NCBI RefSeq assembly: GCF_003205295.1 | Contig: NZ_QJRP01000002.1 | Location: 292,758 to 356,757 of the forward strand | Origin: Pseudomonas mosselii | Lineage (GTDB): Bacteria; Pseudomonadota; Gammaproteobacteria; Pseudomonadales; Pseudomonadaceae | Length of the DNA stretch: 64,000 nucleotides | Direction of reading: 5' to 3' | Shown here: piece by piece, positions 28,283-40,537 of the stretch | Position numbering within the stretch: position 1 is the first letter of the stretch | Layout of the letters: each line of letters begins with the position of its first letter | Notes under the pieces: generated by a model | The model's database searches: none | What the model saw: the letters and a program-made list of their open reading frames with translations, nothing else | What the model was told of the DNA's origin: nothing | Made by a program: the position numbers and the translations under genes

Positions 28283-31070
28283 GTGTACGGTAACCTTGAA
28301 TGCCTTGGTCCAGGAACGATTCGACCTTGTTGCCGACTACACCACCGAGGCCCTTGAGCACGATCTGCAGGAAGATGCCGTGGTCGCCTTTCTCGTTCTG
28401 CGGAACGGCCTGGCTGAAGTCGTCGTAGTCGATCCAGTAGCGGTTGATCAGGCGCAGCTTCCAGCAGCAGTTGTCGTACTCGAAACCACCCATCGCCTCG
28501 AGGGTGCGGTTGCGGTTGTAGTCATGCTGCCAGCGGGCAATCACGCTCCATTGCGGCACGATTGGCCAGATGACCGAGAAGTCGTGCTGCTGGATCTTGT
28601 AGTAATCCTTGATGTAGTTCGGATCGCCTGGGGTGCCGTAGTCGCCACCACCGACTTTCCACAGGCCGGTCGCCGTGTCGTAGGTGATCAGGTCGTTGCG
28701 GTAGCGATAACCGAGGTTGACGACTTTGTTCGGGTTGTCTTCAGGCTGGTAGTGGAACATCGCGCTGCCCGAGCGGGTGCTGCGGCTGTCCGGGTCCCAG
28801 TTGAAGTCCGAGTTGAAGCGCCAGTCGCGGTTGAAGGCGTACTCGTATTCCAGTGCGTACGGCGAGACATCCGATTTGCTGTCCGCGCGGGTGCGATAGT
28901 CGATGCCAGGAAGCTGGACCTTGCGATCCTTGAAGTAGAGCGCCTGGCCGATGCTGAAACGCTGGCGCTGGAAGCCGTTGTCTTCGATCCAGCGGTTGGT
29001 CACGCCCAGCGACAGCTTGTTCTCGTCGCCGATGCGGTCGGTGCCGCTGAAGCGATTGTCGCGGAACAGCGATGCATAGTTGAAGGTGCTTTCGCCGGTG
29101 TCGAACAGCGGGATGTCCTTCTGGTCCTTGTAGGGGACGTAGAGATAGAACAGGCGTGGTTCGAGGGTCTGGCGGTAATTCGTGCCGAACAGCTGGGTGT
29201 TGCGGTCGAAGTACAGGCCGCTGTCCACGCTGAAGATCGGGATGTCGCGGTTCAACGAGCTGCTGTAGCTGCCGTAGGCGGGGTTCGTCGATTGGGCGAT
29301 AGCCTGGGCCTTGCCCTGGCTATCCAGGTCAAGGTCATAGTTGGTGTAGACGTACTTCAGCTTGGGCGTGACAAAGCCGTAGCTGGCCTCCATGGGCAGG
29401 CTGATGGCGGGTGCCACGTTCAGCCGGGTGCCGTTGGCGCGGGCGATGCCGGATACGTTTTCGTCCAGGCGACGGCCCGGGAAACCGGTGGAACTGTCCG
29501 GATTGCCATTCTTGTCCAGGACGAAGTCATTCTTCAGGTCACGATCGAAGCGCACCGCTTCGGTTTCGTAGCTCAGGTCGAAACCGCCCGGGTGGAACGG
29601 AAGCATCCCGTTGAAGGTGACTTGTGGCAGCTTGTCATACGGCGTGATCTGCGAAATGGTCGCCATTTCATAGGCGTGCAGATTCAGGCGTGCGGTGTAG
29701 CTGTCGCCGCGGTAGGTCAGCGCACCCTGCTTGTTGAGGATGTCGCGGCTCTCCACGTTGATCTGGTCGGTCTCCAGGTCCTGGAAGTAGAACGGATCGC
29801 TGATGTCGGTGTAGTCCACCTCGGTCATCAGGCGCTCGTCCAGGCCGCCCTTGTGCTGCCAGTTGACCATCCAGCGATCTTTCTTGTAGTCGGTCTGCAG
29901 CTCGCGGTCGTCGTCCTTGTCGTTCAGGAAGCCGCCGCCGAACTGGCCTTCGCTGGACTTGGTCAGGTAGCGGAATTCGCCTTCCATCAGCAGGCCGCGC
30001 TTGGCCATGTAGCGTGGGTACAACGTGGCGTCGTAGTTAGGCGCCAGGTTGAAGTAGTACGGCGTGACCAGCATGAAGCCGGTGTCGCTGCTGGAGCTGA
30101 ATGACGGCGGCAGGAAGCCGGACTGGCGACGGTCGTCGATCGGGAAGTAGATGTACGGTGTGTAGAACACCGGGAAATCCTTGACCCGCAGCGTCACGTT
30201 GGTCGCGGTGCCGAAGCCGGTGGCCGGGTTCAGGGTTATGTTGTTGCCCTTGAGCTGCCACGCGTTGCTGCCCGGCTCACAGGTGGTATAGGTACCGTCC
30301 TTGAGGCGGATGATGGCGTTCTCGGCGCGCTTGGCGTACAGCGCGTTGCCGCGGATGTGCGACTTGTGCATCACGTATTCGGCGTTGTCGACCCGGGCTT
30401 CGCCGGTGTCGAGCTGGATCTGCGCCTCGTCGCCGACTACCAGAGTGCCGGTGTCGCGGATCTTGACGTTGCCCTTGAGCTCGCCACGGTTCTCGGCCTG
30501 GTACAGGTTGGCCTCGTCGGCCTCGGCCTGCATGCTGCCCTGGCGCATGACCACGTCACCGGCGAGGGTGGCGATCTGCTGCTCCTGCTGGTACTTGGAG
30601 ACCTTGGCGTTGATGTAGGTGGGCGACTCGTCCTTGGGCGTGGAGTCGTTCATGCCTGGGCGGGTCGGCTCGATGTAGGCGCCGCCGCAATACGGGCCGG
30701 TCTCGGCCAGCTGCGCAGCGGTGAGCTTCTCGCGCGGGACCCAGTCCAGGTGGCTGTAGTCTTCGCTGCGCGACTTCAGGCCACGGCCCTTGGCCTCGGT
30801 GACCAGCATCGGCTTCTCGGCCTCGGTCGCGGCGACTTCGCCAGGCGCTTCGGCACCCGAGCTGGCAGCGGCAGCGCCCGGATGTACCGGGCGCGGAGGC
30901 AGGTTGGCGGCGCTCTTGGGCTTGCAGTCCCAGCCACCGGCGGCGGACACTTGGCAGTCGAACTGCTCGGCCGCCACCACGTACGACGTGGCCAGGGGTT
31001 GCAGCGCCAGCAGACCGCCAGTCACCAACAACGGAAACTTCCTACGAAACGCGGGGGATTTCAATGCCAT
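28263..31070 (-). CDS. lptD: LPS-assembly outer membrane protein LptD
   Basis: 935 residues. It forms with LptE the translocon that inserts LPS in the outer leaflet. A signal peptide ([21 protein letters not shown], then [15 protein letters not shown]) precedes an OstA/LptA-like periplasmic domain (about 200-330) and a 26-strand barrel. Cys residues in [16 protein letters not shown] and the later CCW are candidates for the essential disulfides. The start ATG at 31070 is chosen because the open frame further upstream is antisense to amgK. The N-terminal linker (Pro/Ala/Glu-rich) is longer than in E. coli, as is usual in Pseudomonas. First gene of the operon to surA. Confidence 0.97.
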   Translation of the reverse strand: MALKSPAFRRKFPLLVTGGLLALQPLATSYVVAAEQFDCQVSAAGGWDCKPKSAANLPPRPVHPGAAAASSGAEAPGEVAATEAEKPMLVTEAKGRGLKSRSEDYSHLDWVPREKLTAAQLAETGPYCGGAYIEPTRPGMNDSTPKDESPTYINAKVSKYQQEQQIATLAGDVVMRQGSMQAEADEANLYQAENRGELKGNVKIRDTGTLVVGDEAQIQLDTGEARVDNAEYVMHKSHIRGNALYAKRAENAIIRLKDGTYTTCEPGSNAWQLKGNNITLNPATGFGTATNVTLRVKDFPVFYTPYIYFPIDDRRQSGFLPPSFSSSSDTGFMLVTPYYFNLAPNYDATLYPRYMAKRGLLMEGEFRYLTKSSEGQFGGGFLNDKDDDRELQTDYKKDRWMVNWQHKGGLDERLMTEVDYTDISDPFYFQDLETDQINVESRDILNKQGALTYRGDSYTARLNLHAYEMATISQITPYDKLPQVTFNGMLPFHPGGFDLSYETEAVRFDRDLKNDFVLDKNGNPDSSTGFPGRRLDENVSGIARANGTRLNVAPAISLPMEASYGFVTPKLKYVYTNYDLDLDSQGKAQAIAQSTNPAYGSYSSSLNRDIPIFSVDSGLYFDRNTQLFGTNYRQTLEPRLFYLYVPYKDQKDIPLFDTGESTFNYASLFRDNRFSGTDRIGDENKLSLGVTNRWIEDNGFQRQRFSIGQALYFKDRKVQLPGIDYRTRADSKSDVSPYALEYEYAFNRDWRFNSDFNWDPDSRSTRSGSAMFHYQPEDNPNKVVNLGYRYRNDLITYDTATGLWKVGGGDYGTPGDPNYIKDYYKIQQHDFSVIWPIVPQWSVIARWQHDYNRNRTLEAMGGFEYDNCCWKLRLINRYWIDYDDFSQAVPQNEKGDHGIFLQIVLKGLGGVVGNKVESFLDQGIQGYRTREEQAY

Positions 31071-31202
31071 CTTATTAGTCCGGGCTTCCTGCGTGCCATC
31101 TGCCCGCGTGTGGGGGCCGCACGCCTCTCGATGGTCTGAAAAAGATGCTGGATAATAAAGCATGACCCGCTTGACGGCTAGGGCCGTCGGAGAACCCTCG
31201 TA

Positions 31203-32890
<1,688 letters not shown>

Positions 32891-32891
32891 C

Positions 32892-33656
32892 ATGTGGTGG
32901 CCGAGCACAGTGATTGGTGCCGGTGCCGGTTTCGCCGTGGCCAGCATTCCGGGTGCGTTGCTGGGGGCGTTGCTGGGACAGGCCATGGATCGGCGCCTGC
33001 GGCTGCAGGGGTGGGATGATGTGCGCGAACGCCTGGGCGGGCGCCCGGCGCTGCGTGACGAGGAACTGCTGTTCGTCCTGCTCGGACGCCTGGCCAAGAG
33101 CGACGGCCGGGTGGTTGAGGGGCATATCCAGCAGGCGCGTCAGGAAATGTCCCGGCTGGACCTGGCCGAACCCGCGCGGATGCGGGCGATTGCCGCGTTC
33201 AACCGCGGCAAGTCGGGCAAAGGCCGGCTTGGGCATTATCTGCGCCGGATCAAGCTGCAGCCTCATGGTGCCGAGGGCACCCTGCGTGCCTGTTGGCGGA
33301 TGGTCTGGGCCGATGGCAAGGCAGGTCGCCAGGAGCGCGACCTGTTGTTGGGCTGGGGCCAGCAACTGGGGCTCAGTCGCAACCAGGTGCAGGCCATGTC
33401 GCTGGAATATGAACCGCGCAAATCGGCGATCGAAGGCGGTGCCATGACCTATGCGGCGGCGTTGAGGCTGCTGGGGGTGGAACCGGATACCGAGGCGGAC
33501 AAGGTCAAGCAGGCCTACCGACGGTTGCTCAGTCGACATCACCCGGACAAGCTGGTGGGCAGCGGGGCCAGCGAGGCCAAGGTGCGCGAGGCGACCGAGC
33601 ATACCCGCGAGCTGCATCAGGCCTATGCCATGGTTCGCAAGCGGCGCGGGCTTTAG
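32892..33656 (+). CDS. djlA: DjlA-like membrane-anchored J-domain protein
   Basis: 254 residues. An N-terminal helix (STVIGAGAGFAVASIPGALL) with glycine pattern similar to the DjlA dimerisation helix; a TerB-like domain (about 45-160); and a C-terminal J domain (AALRLLGVEPDTEADKVKQAYRRL) with an intact HPD in SRHHPDKLV. DjlA stimulates DnaK at the membrane and affects envelope signalling and capsule. The ATG at 32892 is 1 nt after the murU stop; a GTG at 32883 is possible. Confidence 0.88.
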   Translation: MWWPSTVIGAGAGFAVASIPGALLGALLGQAMDRRLRLQGWDDVRERLGGRPALRDEELLFVLLGRLAKSDGRVVEGHIQQARQEMSRLDLAEPARMRAIAAFNRGKSGKGRLGHYLRRIKLQPHGAEGTLRACWRMVWADGKAGRQERDLLLGWGQQLGLSRNQVQAMSLEYEPRKSAIEGGAMTYAAALRLLGVEPDTEADKVKQAYRRLLSRHHPDKLVGSGASEAKVREATEHTRELHQAYAMVRKRRGL

Positions 33657-33663
33657 GTTTGCC

Positions 33664-33687
33664 ATCGCGGGGCAAGCCCGCTCCCAC
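33664..33687. repeat. Single REP copy
   Basis: ATCGCGGGGCAAGCCCGCTC followed by CCAC, one half of the pair type seen at 1844. No inverted partner lies within 100 bp, so this is a solo REP between the convergent djlA and DUF3530 genes. Confidence 0.75.
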
Positions 33688-33719
33688 GTTGTTGGAGTCG
33701 GCTTGTCCCTCGATACACC

Positions 33720-34718
33720 TCACTCTTCCTTGGGTTTCAACCAGCCGCGTACCCGGCGCAGCAATTGCTCCTGCTCGGCGGCCTTGTTACCGGGCACGAC
33801 CATCAGCGACAGCTGCCGGTACTGGCTGTTTTTCTCTCGCTTGCTGGCTTGCAGGCGCTGTTGGGCGGCCAGTCGATCCTGGGTTCGGGTTGTGTAGTAC
33901 AGATCCGCCGTCGGTACTTTCAGGGTCGGCGTCAGGCTCAGCAGGTCGTGTTCCACCCGCGCCGGTGTCTGTGCGGCGACCATCACCAGCTTCTGTACCT
34001 GGGGCGGCTGCTTCTCGCTGAGGTAGCGCGCGGCCCAGTAAGCACCACTGCCGTTGCCCAGCAGCACGATGCTGCGTGCTTTTTGCTGCTGGGCATAGGC
34101 CACGGCGGCGTCGAGGCGGGCAAAGATGCGCTCGGCATCCTCCTCGCTGGTGTGCTCGTCGGCCTCGACCGCATCGGTGCTGTCGGCCGCATCTGCCTCG
34201 GGCGCGGTGGCCTGGGCGACATTGGCGTTGGCATCGGCTGGCGTGTCCTTGGCCGGGGCCGATTCGCCATCTTCCTTTTTCGGTTCGACCACCGGCTTGG
34301 CTTCGACCCGGGCCTGCGGGCGTTCTGCCAGGAGGTCGGGCATGCTCACGCTCAGGGTGCTCCAGCCAACATCGGGGAAGCCACGGCGCAGCGGGCCGAC
34401 GGTGGTTGGCCAGTCGGCACTTTCGCCCGCTCCGGGAACAATGATCACCGCGCCTTGCGGATCGCTGTCGTTGGCCGGCTTCCACAGCGCCAGGAAGTTC
34501 TCGCCATTGGCCTGCAAGGTCTGTTGCTCGGCCTTGGGCACCTGGCGCTCGAGAGCCAGGGCACCGTCCTGGCTGCGTTCGAGCAACGGTGGTCGGGGAG
34601 CGGAGGTGGCCGTTTCTGTGGCGGCCTGCGGTGCTTCGGCGTCGGCGGCCTGAGCGCCGAGCGGCAGGAGCGAAGCCAGGCAGAACATTGCCAGCGTCGT
34701 GCGATAAAGTGTGAACAT
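33720..34718 (-). CDS. DUF3530 family protein, alpha/beta-hydrolase-like
   Basis: 332 residues, exported (signal peptide MFTLYRTTLAMFCLASLLPL, then GAQAAD). DUF3530 proteins share an alpha/beta-hydrolase-like fold. GAVIIVPGAGESADWPTTV and a GNGSG element (IVLLGNGSGAYWAARYL, the expected nucleophile elbow) are seen. The elbow has Gly-Asn-Gly-Ser-Gly, with Ser as the possible nucleophile. An insertion of about 60 residues rich in Ala, Asp, Glu, Pro and Lys (roughly 140-200) splits the two halves and looks disordered. Function unknown. Convergent with djlA and divergent from the sensor kinase. Confidence 0.8.
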   Translation of the reverse strand: MFTLYRTTLAMFCLASLLPLGAQAADAEAPQAATETATSAPRPPLLERSQDGALALERQVPKAEQQTLQANGENFLALWKPANDSDPQGAVIIVPGAGESADWPTTVGPLRRGFPDVGWSTLSVSMPDLLAERPQARVEAKPVVEPKKEDGESAPAKDTPADANANVAQATAPEADAADSTDAVEADEHTSEEDAERIFARLDAAVAYAQQQKARSIVLLGNGSGAYWAARYLSEKQPPQVQKLVMVAAQTPARVEHDLLSLTPTLKVPTADLYYTTRTQDRLAAQQRLQASKREKNSQYRQLSLMVVPGNKAAEQEQLLRRVRGWLKPKEE

Positions 34719-34813
34719 CGATCAATCCAAGGCCAGAATCATACCGGCAGCCTAATGGTATTTGCCCGCGACGGCCACGCCAGGCGGCCGTCATTGCCAA
34801 GACGAGCGTATAG

Positions 34814-37201
34814 ATGAAGCGAGTGCGTTGCCTGTGGGTTATCGGCTGGTTGTGTCTACCCTTGATCGCCCTGGCAAAGCCGGAGGCGCCGCCACCCGTG
34901 GTGCTGGAAGCGGCCCAGCAGCAGTGGCTGGACGAACACCGCAGCCTGCGCGTCGGCCTCGTGCTGCAGGCGCCCTATGCCCAGTTCGACCGTCGTCTGC
35001 AGCAATTCTACGGGGCCAACGTCGAACTGGTCGGGGCCCTGTCCCAGGCATTACGGTTGGACCTGACCTGGCGCGGCTTCCCGGATCAGGCCGCGCTGGA
35101 GCACGCGTTGCAGGCGGGCGAAATCGATTTTGCCCCGGGCCTGACCCAGACCCCCGCCAGCCTGAGGCTGTGGCTGTTCAGTGACCCTTACATGCGTGTG
35201 CCGCAACTGGTGGTCGGGATGCGCAGCGGCGCGATGGCCGTGGAGCTGGAGAAGCTGACCGCTAACGAACGGGTGGCGGTGCGCATGCCTGGTGCCCTGG
35301 CGGACTACCTGCGAGGCAATTACGGCAATCTCAACCTGCAGGGCGTGCCCAACGAGCGGGAGGCGTTGCAGCTGGTGCTGGGCGGGCAGGCCAGCTTCGC
35401 CGTGCTGGATGAGGCGCAGCTGAGCCGGCTTTCCCGCGAAGGCGAGTTCGCCGACCTGGCGGTAGTGGGCGATATCGGATTGCCGCAGTTGCTGCGGGTT
35501 GGTTCGCGACGCGACTGGCCCGTGCTCGCCGACATTCTCGAGCGCGCCTTGCAAGCCCTGCCGGCCAAGACCCTGGAGCAGATGCACCAGCGCTGGCTGC
35601 AGCCCAAGTACCCGCGTTTCTCCGAATCGGCCGGCTTCTGGCAGAACCTGGCTCTGCTGTTCGGCCTGCTTTTGTTGTGTGCCCTGGCCACCCTGGTCTG
35701 GCAGCGACGCCAGCAGCGCGGTCTGGAACGGGGCTTGCTGGCGGCCCGCGAGAGCCTGGTGGAGCGCCAGGTGCGCGAGGAGGCCCTGCGCCTGAGCCAG
35801 TTCTCCATCGACCAGAGCACGGTGGGCATCCTCTGGGTCAACTGGGACAGCCACGTGCGCTACGCCAACCATGCCGCCGAACGCATGCTGGGTTTTGCCG
35901 AGGGGGCGTTGCTGGAGCGGCCGCTGGTCGATATCGAGCCCACCCTGAAAATGGATCGCTGGCTGGAGCTGTGGAAGCGTGCCCGCACCGGGGATGGCGG
36001 CGAGCAGCAGTTCGAAAGCCAGTGCCGGCGTGCCGACGGCAGCCTGTTCCCGGTCGAACTGTCGCTGTCGTTCCTGCGCTTTCGCGATGCGGAGTACCTG
36101 GTGGTGTTCCTCGCCGATGTCACCGAGCGCCAGCGCGACCTGGCCGCGTTGCGCGAAAGCGAGGCGCGGCTCAAGGGCATTGCCGGCAACGTGCCGGGGT
36201 TGGTGTTCCGTCTGGAGCGCGATCCGGCCGAAGGCGATCCGGAGTTCCCGTATATCAGCGAAGGCAGCGAGGCGTTGGTCGGTTATACCCCGGCGGCGAT
36301 CCAGCACCCGCAGATGGGGCTGCGCAACTTGGTCCACCCCGAGGATCGCGCCGACTATCACCGGGTCCAGGACCTGGCCCTGGCCAGCGACCGGGACTGG
36401 TCGTGGCAGGGCCGCATCCTTACCCGCCAGGGTGAACAGCGCTGGGCCGACATCAAGGCGACCACGCGCCGCCTGGTCGATGGGCGCATGGTGTGGGATG
36501 GTGTGGTCTGGGACATCACCCAGGGCAAGCAGGCCGAGCTGGCCCTGGCCGCCTCCCAGGAACAGCTGCGAGAGTTGTCGGCGCATCTGGAAAGCGTGCG
36601 CGAAGAGGAAAAGGCCCGCATCGCCCGCGAGGTGCACGACGAGCTGGGGCAGATGCTCACCGTGCTCAAGCTCGAGGTGTCGATGTGCGAGCTGGCCTAC
36701 GCCGAGCTGGATGCCGGGCTGCATGAGCGCCTGGCCAGCATGAAGCGCCTTATCGCCCAGCTGTTCCAGCTGGTGCGTGACGTGGCCAGTGCGTTGCGTC
36801 CACCGATTCTCGATGCCGGGATCGCCTCGGCCATCGAGTGGCAGGCGCGGCGTTTCGAGGCCCGCACGCAGATACCCTGCCTGGTCGAGGTCCCGGAGCA
36901 GCTGCCGCCCTTGAGCGATGCCAAGGCCATCGGCCTGTTCCGCATCCTCCAGGAGGCGCTGACCAACGTCATGCGCCATGCCCGGGCGCACACCGTGCAG
37001 ATTGCCCTGGTCGAGGAGGGCGGGCAGTTGCGCATGACGGTCATCGACGATGGCACGGGGTTCGCCATCGATGCGGCCAGGCCGACCTCGTTCGGCCTGG
37101 TAGGGGTGCGTGAGCGCGTGCTGATGCTGGGCGGCGACATGACCCTGGAAAGCGAGCCCGGCGAAGGCACCAGCCTGAGCGTGGCGATTCCTTTGGCGTA
37201 G
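34814..37201 (+). CDS. Hybrid-input sensor histidine kinase (SBP-PAS-PAS-HisKA_3)
   Basis: 795 residues. Signal peptide; periplasmic solute-binding type 3 domain (about 30-265, beginning HRSLRVGLVLQAPYAQF); a transmembrane helix (LALLFGLLLLCALATLVW, about 280-298); two PAS/PAC modules (about 330-445 and 455-580); a HisKA_3 dimerisation domain with phospho-acceptor His608 in AREVHDELGQ; and a HATPase domain with NVMRHARAH (N box) and DDGTGF. It belongs to the NarL/NarX type and pairs with the next gene. The SBP domain is of the kind that binds amino acids or similar small solutes; the ligand is unknown. The polyamine-type transporter downstream is a possible target. Confidence 0.92.
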   Translation: MKRVRCLWVIGWLCLPLIALAKPEAPPPVVLEAAQQQWLDEHRSLRVGLVLQAPYAQFDRRLQQFYGANVELVGALSQALRLDLTWRGFPDQAALEHALQAGEIDFAPGLTQTPASLRLWLFSDPYMRVPQLVVGMRSGAMAVELEKLTANERVAVRMPGALADYLRGNYGNLNLQGVPNEREALQLVLGGQASFAVLDEAQLSRLSREGEFADLAVVGDIGLPQLLRVGSRRDWPVLADILERALQALPAKTLEQMHQRWLQPKYPRFSESAGFWQNLALLFGLLLLCALATLVWQRRQQRGLERGLLAARESLVERQVREEALRLSQFSIDQSTVGILWVNWDSHVRYANHAAERMLGFAEGALLERPLVDIEPTLKMDRWLELWKRARTGDGGEQQFESQCRRADGSLFPVELSLSFLRFRDAEYLVVFLADVTERQRDLAALRESEARLKGIAGNVPGLVFRLERDPAEGDPEFPYISEGSEALVGYTPAAIQHPQMGLRNLVHPEDRADYHRVQDLALASDRDWSWQGRILTRQGEQRWADIKATTRRLVDGRMVWDGVVWDITQGKQAELALAASQEQLRELSAHLESVREEEKARIAREVHDELGQMLTVLKLEVSMCELAYAELDAGLHERLASMKRLIAQLFQLVRDVASALRPPILDAGIASAIEWQARRFEARTQIPCLVEVPEQLPPLSDAKAIGLFRILQEALTNVMRHARAHTVQIALVEEGGQLRMTVIDDGTGFAIDAARPTSFGLVGVRERVLMLGGDMTLESEPGEGTSLSVAIPLA

Positions 37202-37213
37202 GAGAGAACGATC

Positions 37214-37843
37214 GTGATTCGAGTGCTGGTGGCGGAAGACCACACCATTGTCCGTGAGGGCATCAAGCAGTTGATTGGCCTGGCCAAGGATATGCAGGTC
37301 GCCGGCGAGGCGGGCAATGGCGAGCAGTTGCTGGAGGCCCTGCGCCATACCCCCTGCGAGGTGGTGCTGCTGGATATCTCCATGCCGGGGGTGAACGGCC
37401 TGGAGGCCATCCCGCGGATCCTGGCATTGAACAACCCGCCGGCGATCCTGATGCTGTCGATGCACGATGAGGCGCAGATGGCCGCGCGGGCGCTGAAGGC
37501 CGGGGCGGCGGGCTACGCCACCAAGGACAGCGATCCGGCGCTGTTGCTCACCGCGATTCGCCGGGTTGCCGGGGGTGGGCGCTATATCGACCCGAGCCTG
37601 GCCGACCGCATGGTCTTCGAGGTGGGGCTGACCGAAACCCGACCGTTGCACACGCTGCTGTCCGAGCGCGAGTTCTCGGTGTTCGAGCGCCTGGCCCAGG
37701 GCGCCAACGTCAACGACATCGCCCAGCAGCTGGCGCTGTCGAACAAGACCATCAGCACCCACAAGGCGCGGTTGATGCAGAAGCTCAAGGTCAACTCGCT
37801 GGCGGAGCTGGTGAAGTATGCGATGGAGCACAAGCTGGTCTGA
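37214..37843 (+). CDS. LuxR/NarL-family response regulator
   Basis: 209 residues. The receiver domain has the acidic pair AEDH, phospho-acceptor Asp54 in VLLDISMPG, Thr/Ser near LMLSMHD and Lys in YATKDS. The C-terminal LuxR helix-turn-helix is LSEREFSVFERLAQGANVNDI and SNKTISTHKARLMQKL. It is 12 nt after the kinase gene, so the two form one operon. The start is GTG at 37214, after GGAGAG. Confidence 0.95.
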   Translation: MIRVLVAEDHTIVREGIKQLIGLAKDMQVAGEAGNGEQLLEALRHTPCEVVLLDISMPGVNGLEAIPRILALNNPPAILMLSMHDEAQMAARALKAGAAGYATKDSDPALLLTAIRRVAGGGRYIDPSLADRMVFEVGLTETRPLHTLLSEREFSVFERLAQGANVNDIAQQLALSNKTISTHKARLMQKLKVNSLAELVKYAMEHKLV

Positions 37844-37874
37844 TTGCGACATGCATCCGGCTGACACGGTTCTT

Positions 37875-38005
37875 TGTAGGAGCGGCCTTGCCGAGGCGTC
37901 GGACCGGCCGGAAAGGGCTGCAGAGCAGCCCAAGCGATATGTGCATTGAAGCTGAAGCCCGGGGCTGCTTCGCAGCCCATTCGCGACACAAGGCCGCTCC
38001 TACAA
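37875..38005. repeat. REP pair, type GTAGGAGCGGCCTTG
   Basis: TGTAGGAGCGGCCTTGCCGA at 37875 and its inverted partner ending CAAGGCCGCTCCTACA at 38004 enclose 90 bp that include GGGCTGC/GCAGCCC complements. This subtype differs from the GTGGGAGCGGG REPs. It fills most of the 321-nt gap between the response regulator and the ABC transporter; I place no promoter there with confidence. Confidence 0.8.
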
Positions 38006-38164
38006 GGAGATATGCCTGTCCTGAAAGCGTCATCCTTGTAGGGTAATCCCTACAGCAAGTCTTCCATCCGGATGATGGCAATCTCTCAGTCCCCCCGATT
38101 TCCGGACGCTTGCGCCTCTTCTACGCTGTGCCCACGCAGTCATTCCAACAAGAAGGTGCAGGGC

Positions 38165-39277
<1,113 letters not shown>

Positions 39278-39317
39278 TGGTTTGCTTCACCAACCCTGAA
39301 CTGTGGAGAGAATAATA

Positions 39318-40352
39318 ATGCGCAAGCAGTTGAAACTGACCGCCCTGGCCCTTGGCCTGTTCGCAGCCGGGCAGGCCCTGGCCGCGGACCTGACGGTGGT
39401 GTCGTTCGGTGGCGCCAACAAGGCGGCCCAGGTCAAGGCGTTCTACGAGCCATGGGAGAAGGCTGGCAAGGGCAAGATCGTCGCCGGGGAGTACAACGGC
39501 GAGATGGCCAAGGTGAAGGCCATGGTCGACACCAAGAGCGTGTCGTGGAACCTGGTGGAGGTGGAGTCGCCGGAGCTGGCGCGCGGTTGCGACGAGGGCA
39601 TGTTCGAGGAGCTCGATCCGGCCCTTTTCGGCAAGGAGAGCGATTACGTGAAAGGCGCCATCCAGCCGTGCGGCGTGGGCTTCTTCGTTTGGTCCACGGT
39701 CCTGGCCTACAACGCCGACAAGCTCAAGACCGCGCCCACCAGCTGGGCAGACTTCTGGGACACGAAGAAATTCCCGGGTAAGCGCGGCCTGCGCAAGGGC
39801 GCCAAGTACACCCTTGAGTTCGCCCTGATGGCCGACGGCGTCGCGCCGAAAGAGGTGTACAAGGTGCTCGGCACCAAGGAAGGCCAGGACCGCGCCTTCA
39901 AGAAGCTCGACGAACTCAAGCCGAGCATCCAGTGGTGGGAAGCCGGCGCCCAGCCGCCGCAGTACCTGGCCTCGGGTGACGTGGTCATGAGCTCGGCCTA
40001 CAACGGTCGTATTGCCGCGGTGCAGAAAGAAAGCAACCTCAAGGTCGTGTGGAACGGCGGCATCTACGACTTCGACGCCTGGGCCATTCCGAAAGGCGCC
40101 AAGGATGTGGAAGAGGCGAAGAAATTCATCGCCTACACCGTCCAGCCCGAGCAGCAGAAGACCTACTCCGAGAACATCGCCTACGGCCCAGCCAATTCCA
40201 TGGCCGTCCCGCTGCTGGCCGATGCGGTGAAGAAGGACATGCCGACCACGCCTGAGAACATCGCCAACCAGGTGCAGATCGACGTGGCCTTCTGGGCCGA
40301 CAACAGCGAGCAGCTGGAGCAACGCTTCAACGCCTGGGCGGCGAAGAAGTAA
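39318..40352 (+). CDS. Polyamine-type ABC transporter, periplasmic binding protein
   Basis: 344 residues, exported (signal peptide MRKQLKLTALALGLFAAGQA, then LAAD). It is of the PotD/PotF class (VVSFGGANKAAQVKAFYEPWEK, LAYNADKLKTAPTSWADFWD, SAYNGRI). The start at 39318 lies 6 nt after GGAGAGAA; an ATG 15 nt upstream is possible but would lengthen the signal peptide. The usual PotD acidic substrate residues cannot be placed without a structure alignment, so putrescine, spermidine or a related amine are all possible. A REP pair separates it from the permeases. Confidence 0.9.
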   Translation: MRKQLKLTALALGLFAAGQALAADLTVVSFGGANKAAQVKAFYEPWEKAGKGKIVAGEYNGEMAKVKAMVDTKSVSWNLVEVESPELARGCDEGMFEELDPALFGKESDYVKGAIQPCGVGFFVWSTVLAYNADKLKTAPTSWADFWDTKKFPGKRGLRKGAKYTLEFALMADGVAPKEVYKVLGTKEGQDRAFKKLDELKPSIQWWEAGAQPPQYLASGDVVMSSAYNGRIAAVQKESNLKVVWNGGIYDFDAWAIPKGAKDVEEAKKFIAYTVQPEQQKTYSENIAYGPANSMAVPLLADAVKKDMPTTPENIANQVQIDVAFWADNSEQLEQRFNAWAAKK

Positions 40353-40354
40353 CC

Positions 40355-40470
40355 CTGTAGGAGCGGCCTTGTGTCGCGATGGGGCGCGTAGCGGCCCTGG
40401 GATCTCGGCATCATCCATGCTTGCCGGGGCTGCTTCGCAACCCATCGCGACGCAAGGCCGCTCCCACAGG
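40355..40470. repeat. REP pair inside the ABC transporter operon
   Basis: CCTGTAGGAGCGGCCTTGTG at 40355 and an inverted partner ending GCAAGGCCGCTCCCACAGG at 40470, with TCGCGATGGG and its complement extending the stem. It lies between the binding-protein gene and the permease genes. Such elements commonly stabilise the upstream mRNA, so the binding protein would be made in excess. Confidence 0.8.
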
Positions 40471-40537
40471 GTCCGCGCCAAGTCAGTATGTAACGTGCGG
40501 CCTGATAGTCCCCACCCCTGTTTTCCTGGAGTTCGTC

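Noticed and set aside
27693..30104. 803-codon open frame opposite surA and lptD
   Set aside because: Antisense shadow spanning two conserved genes, with no family resemblance.
35051..37933. 960-codon open frame on the minus strand opposite the sensor kinase and regulator
   Set aside because: Same cause as above. It crosses the boundary of two real genes on the other strand and has no start signal or recognisable domain.
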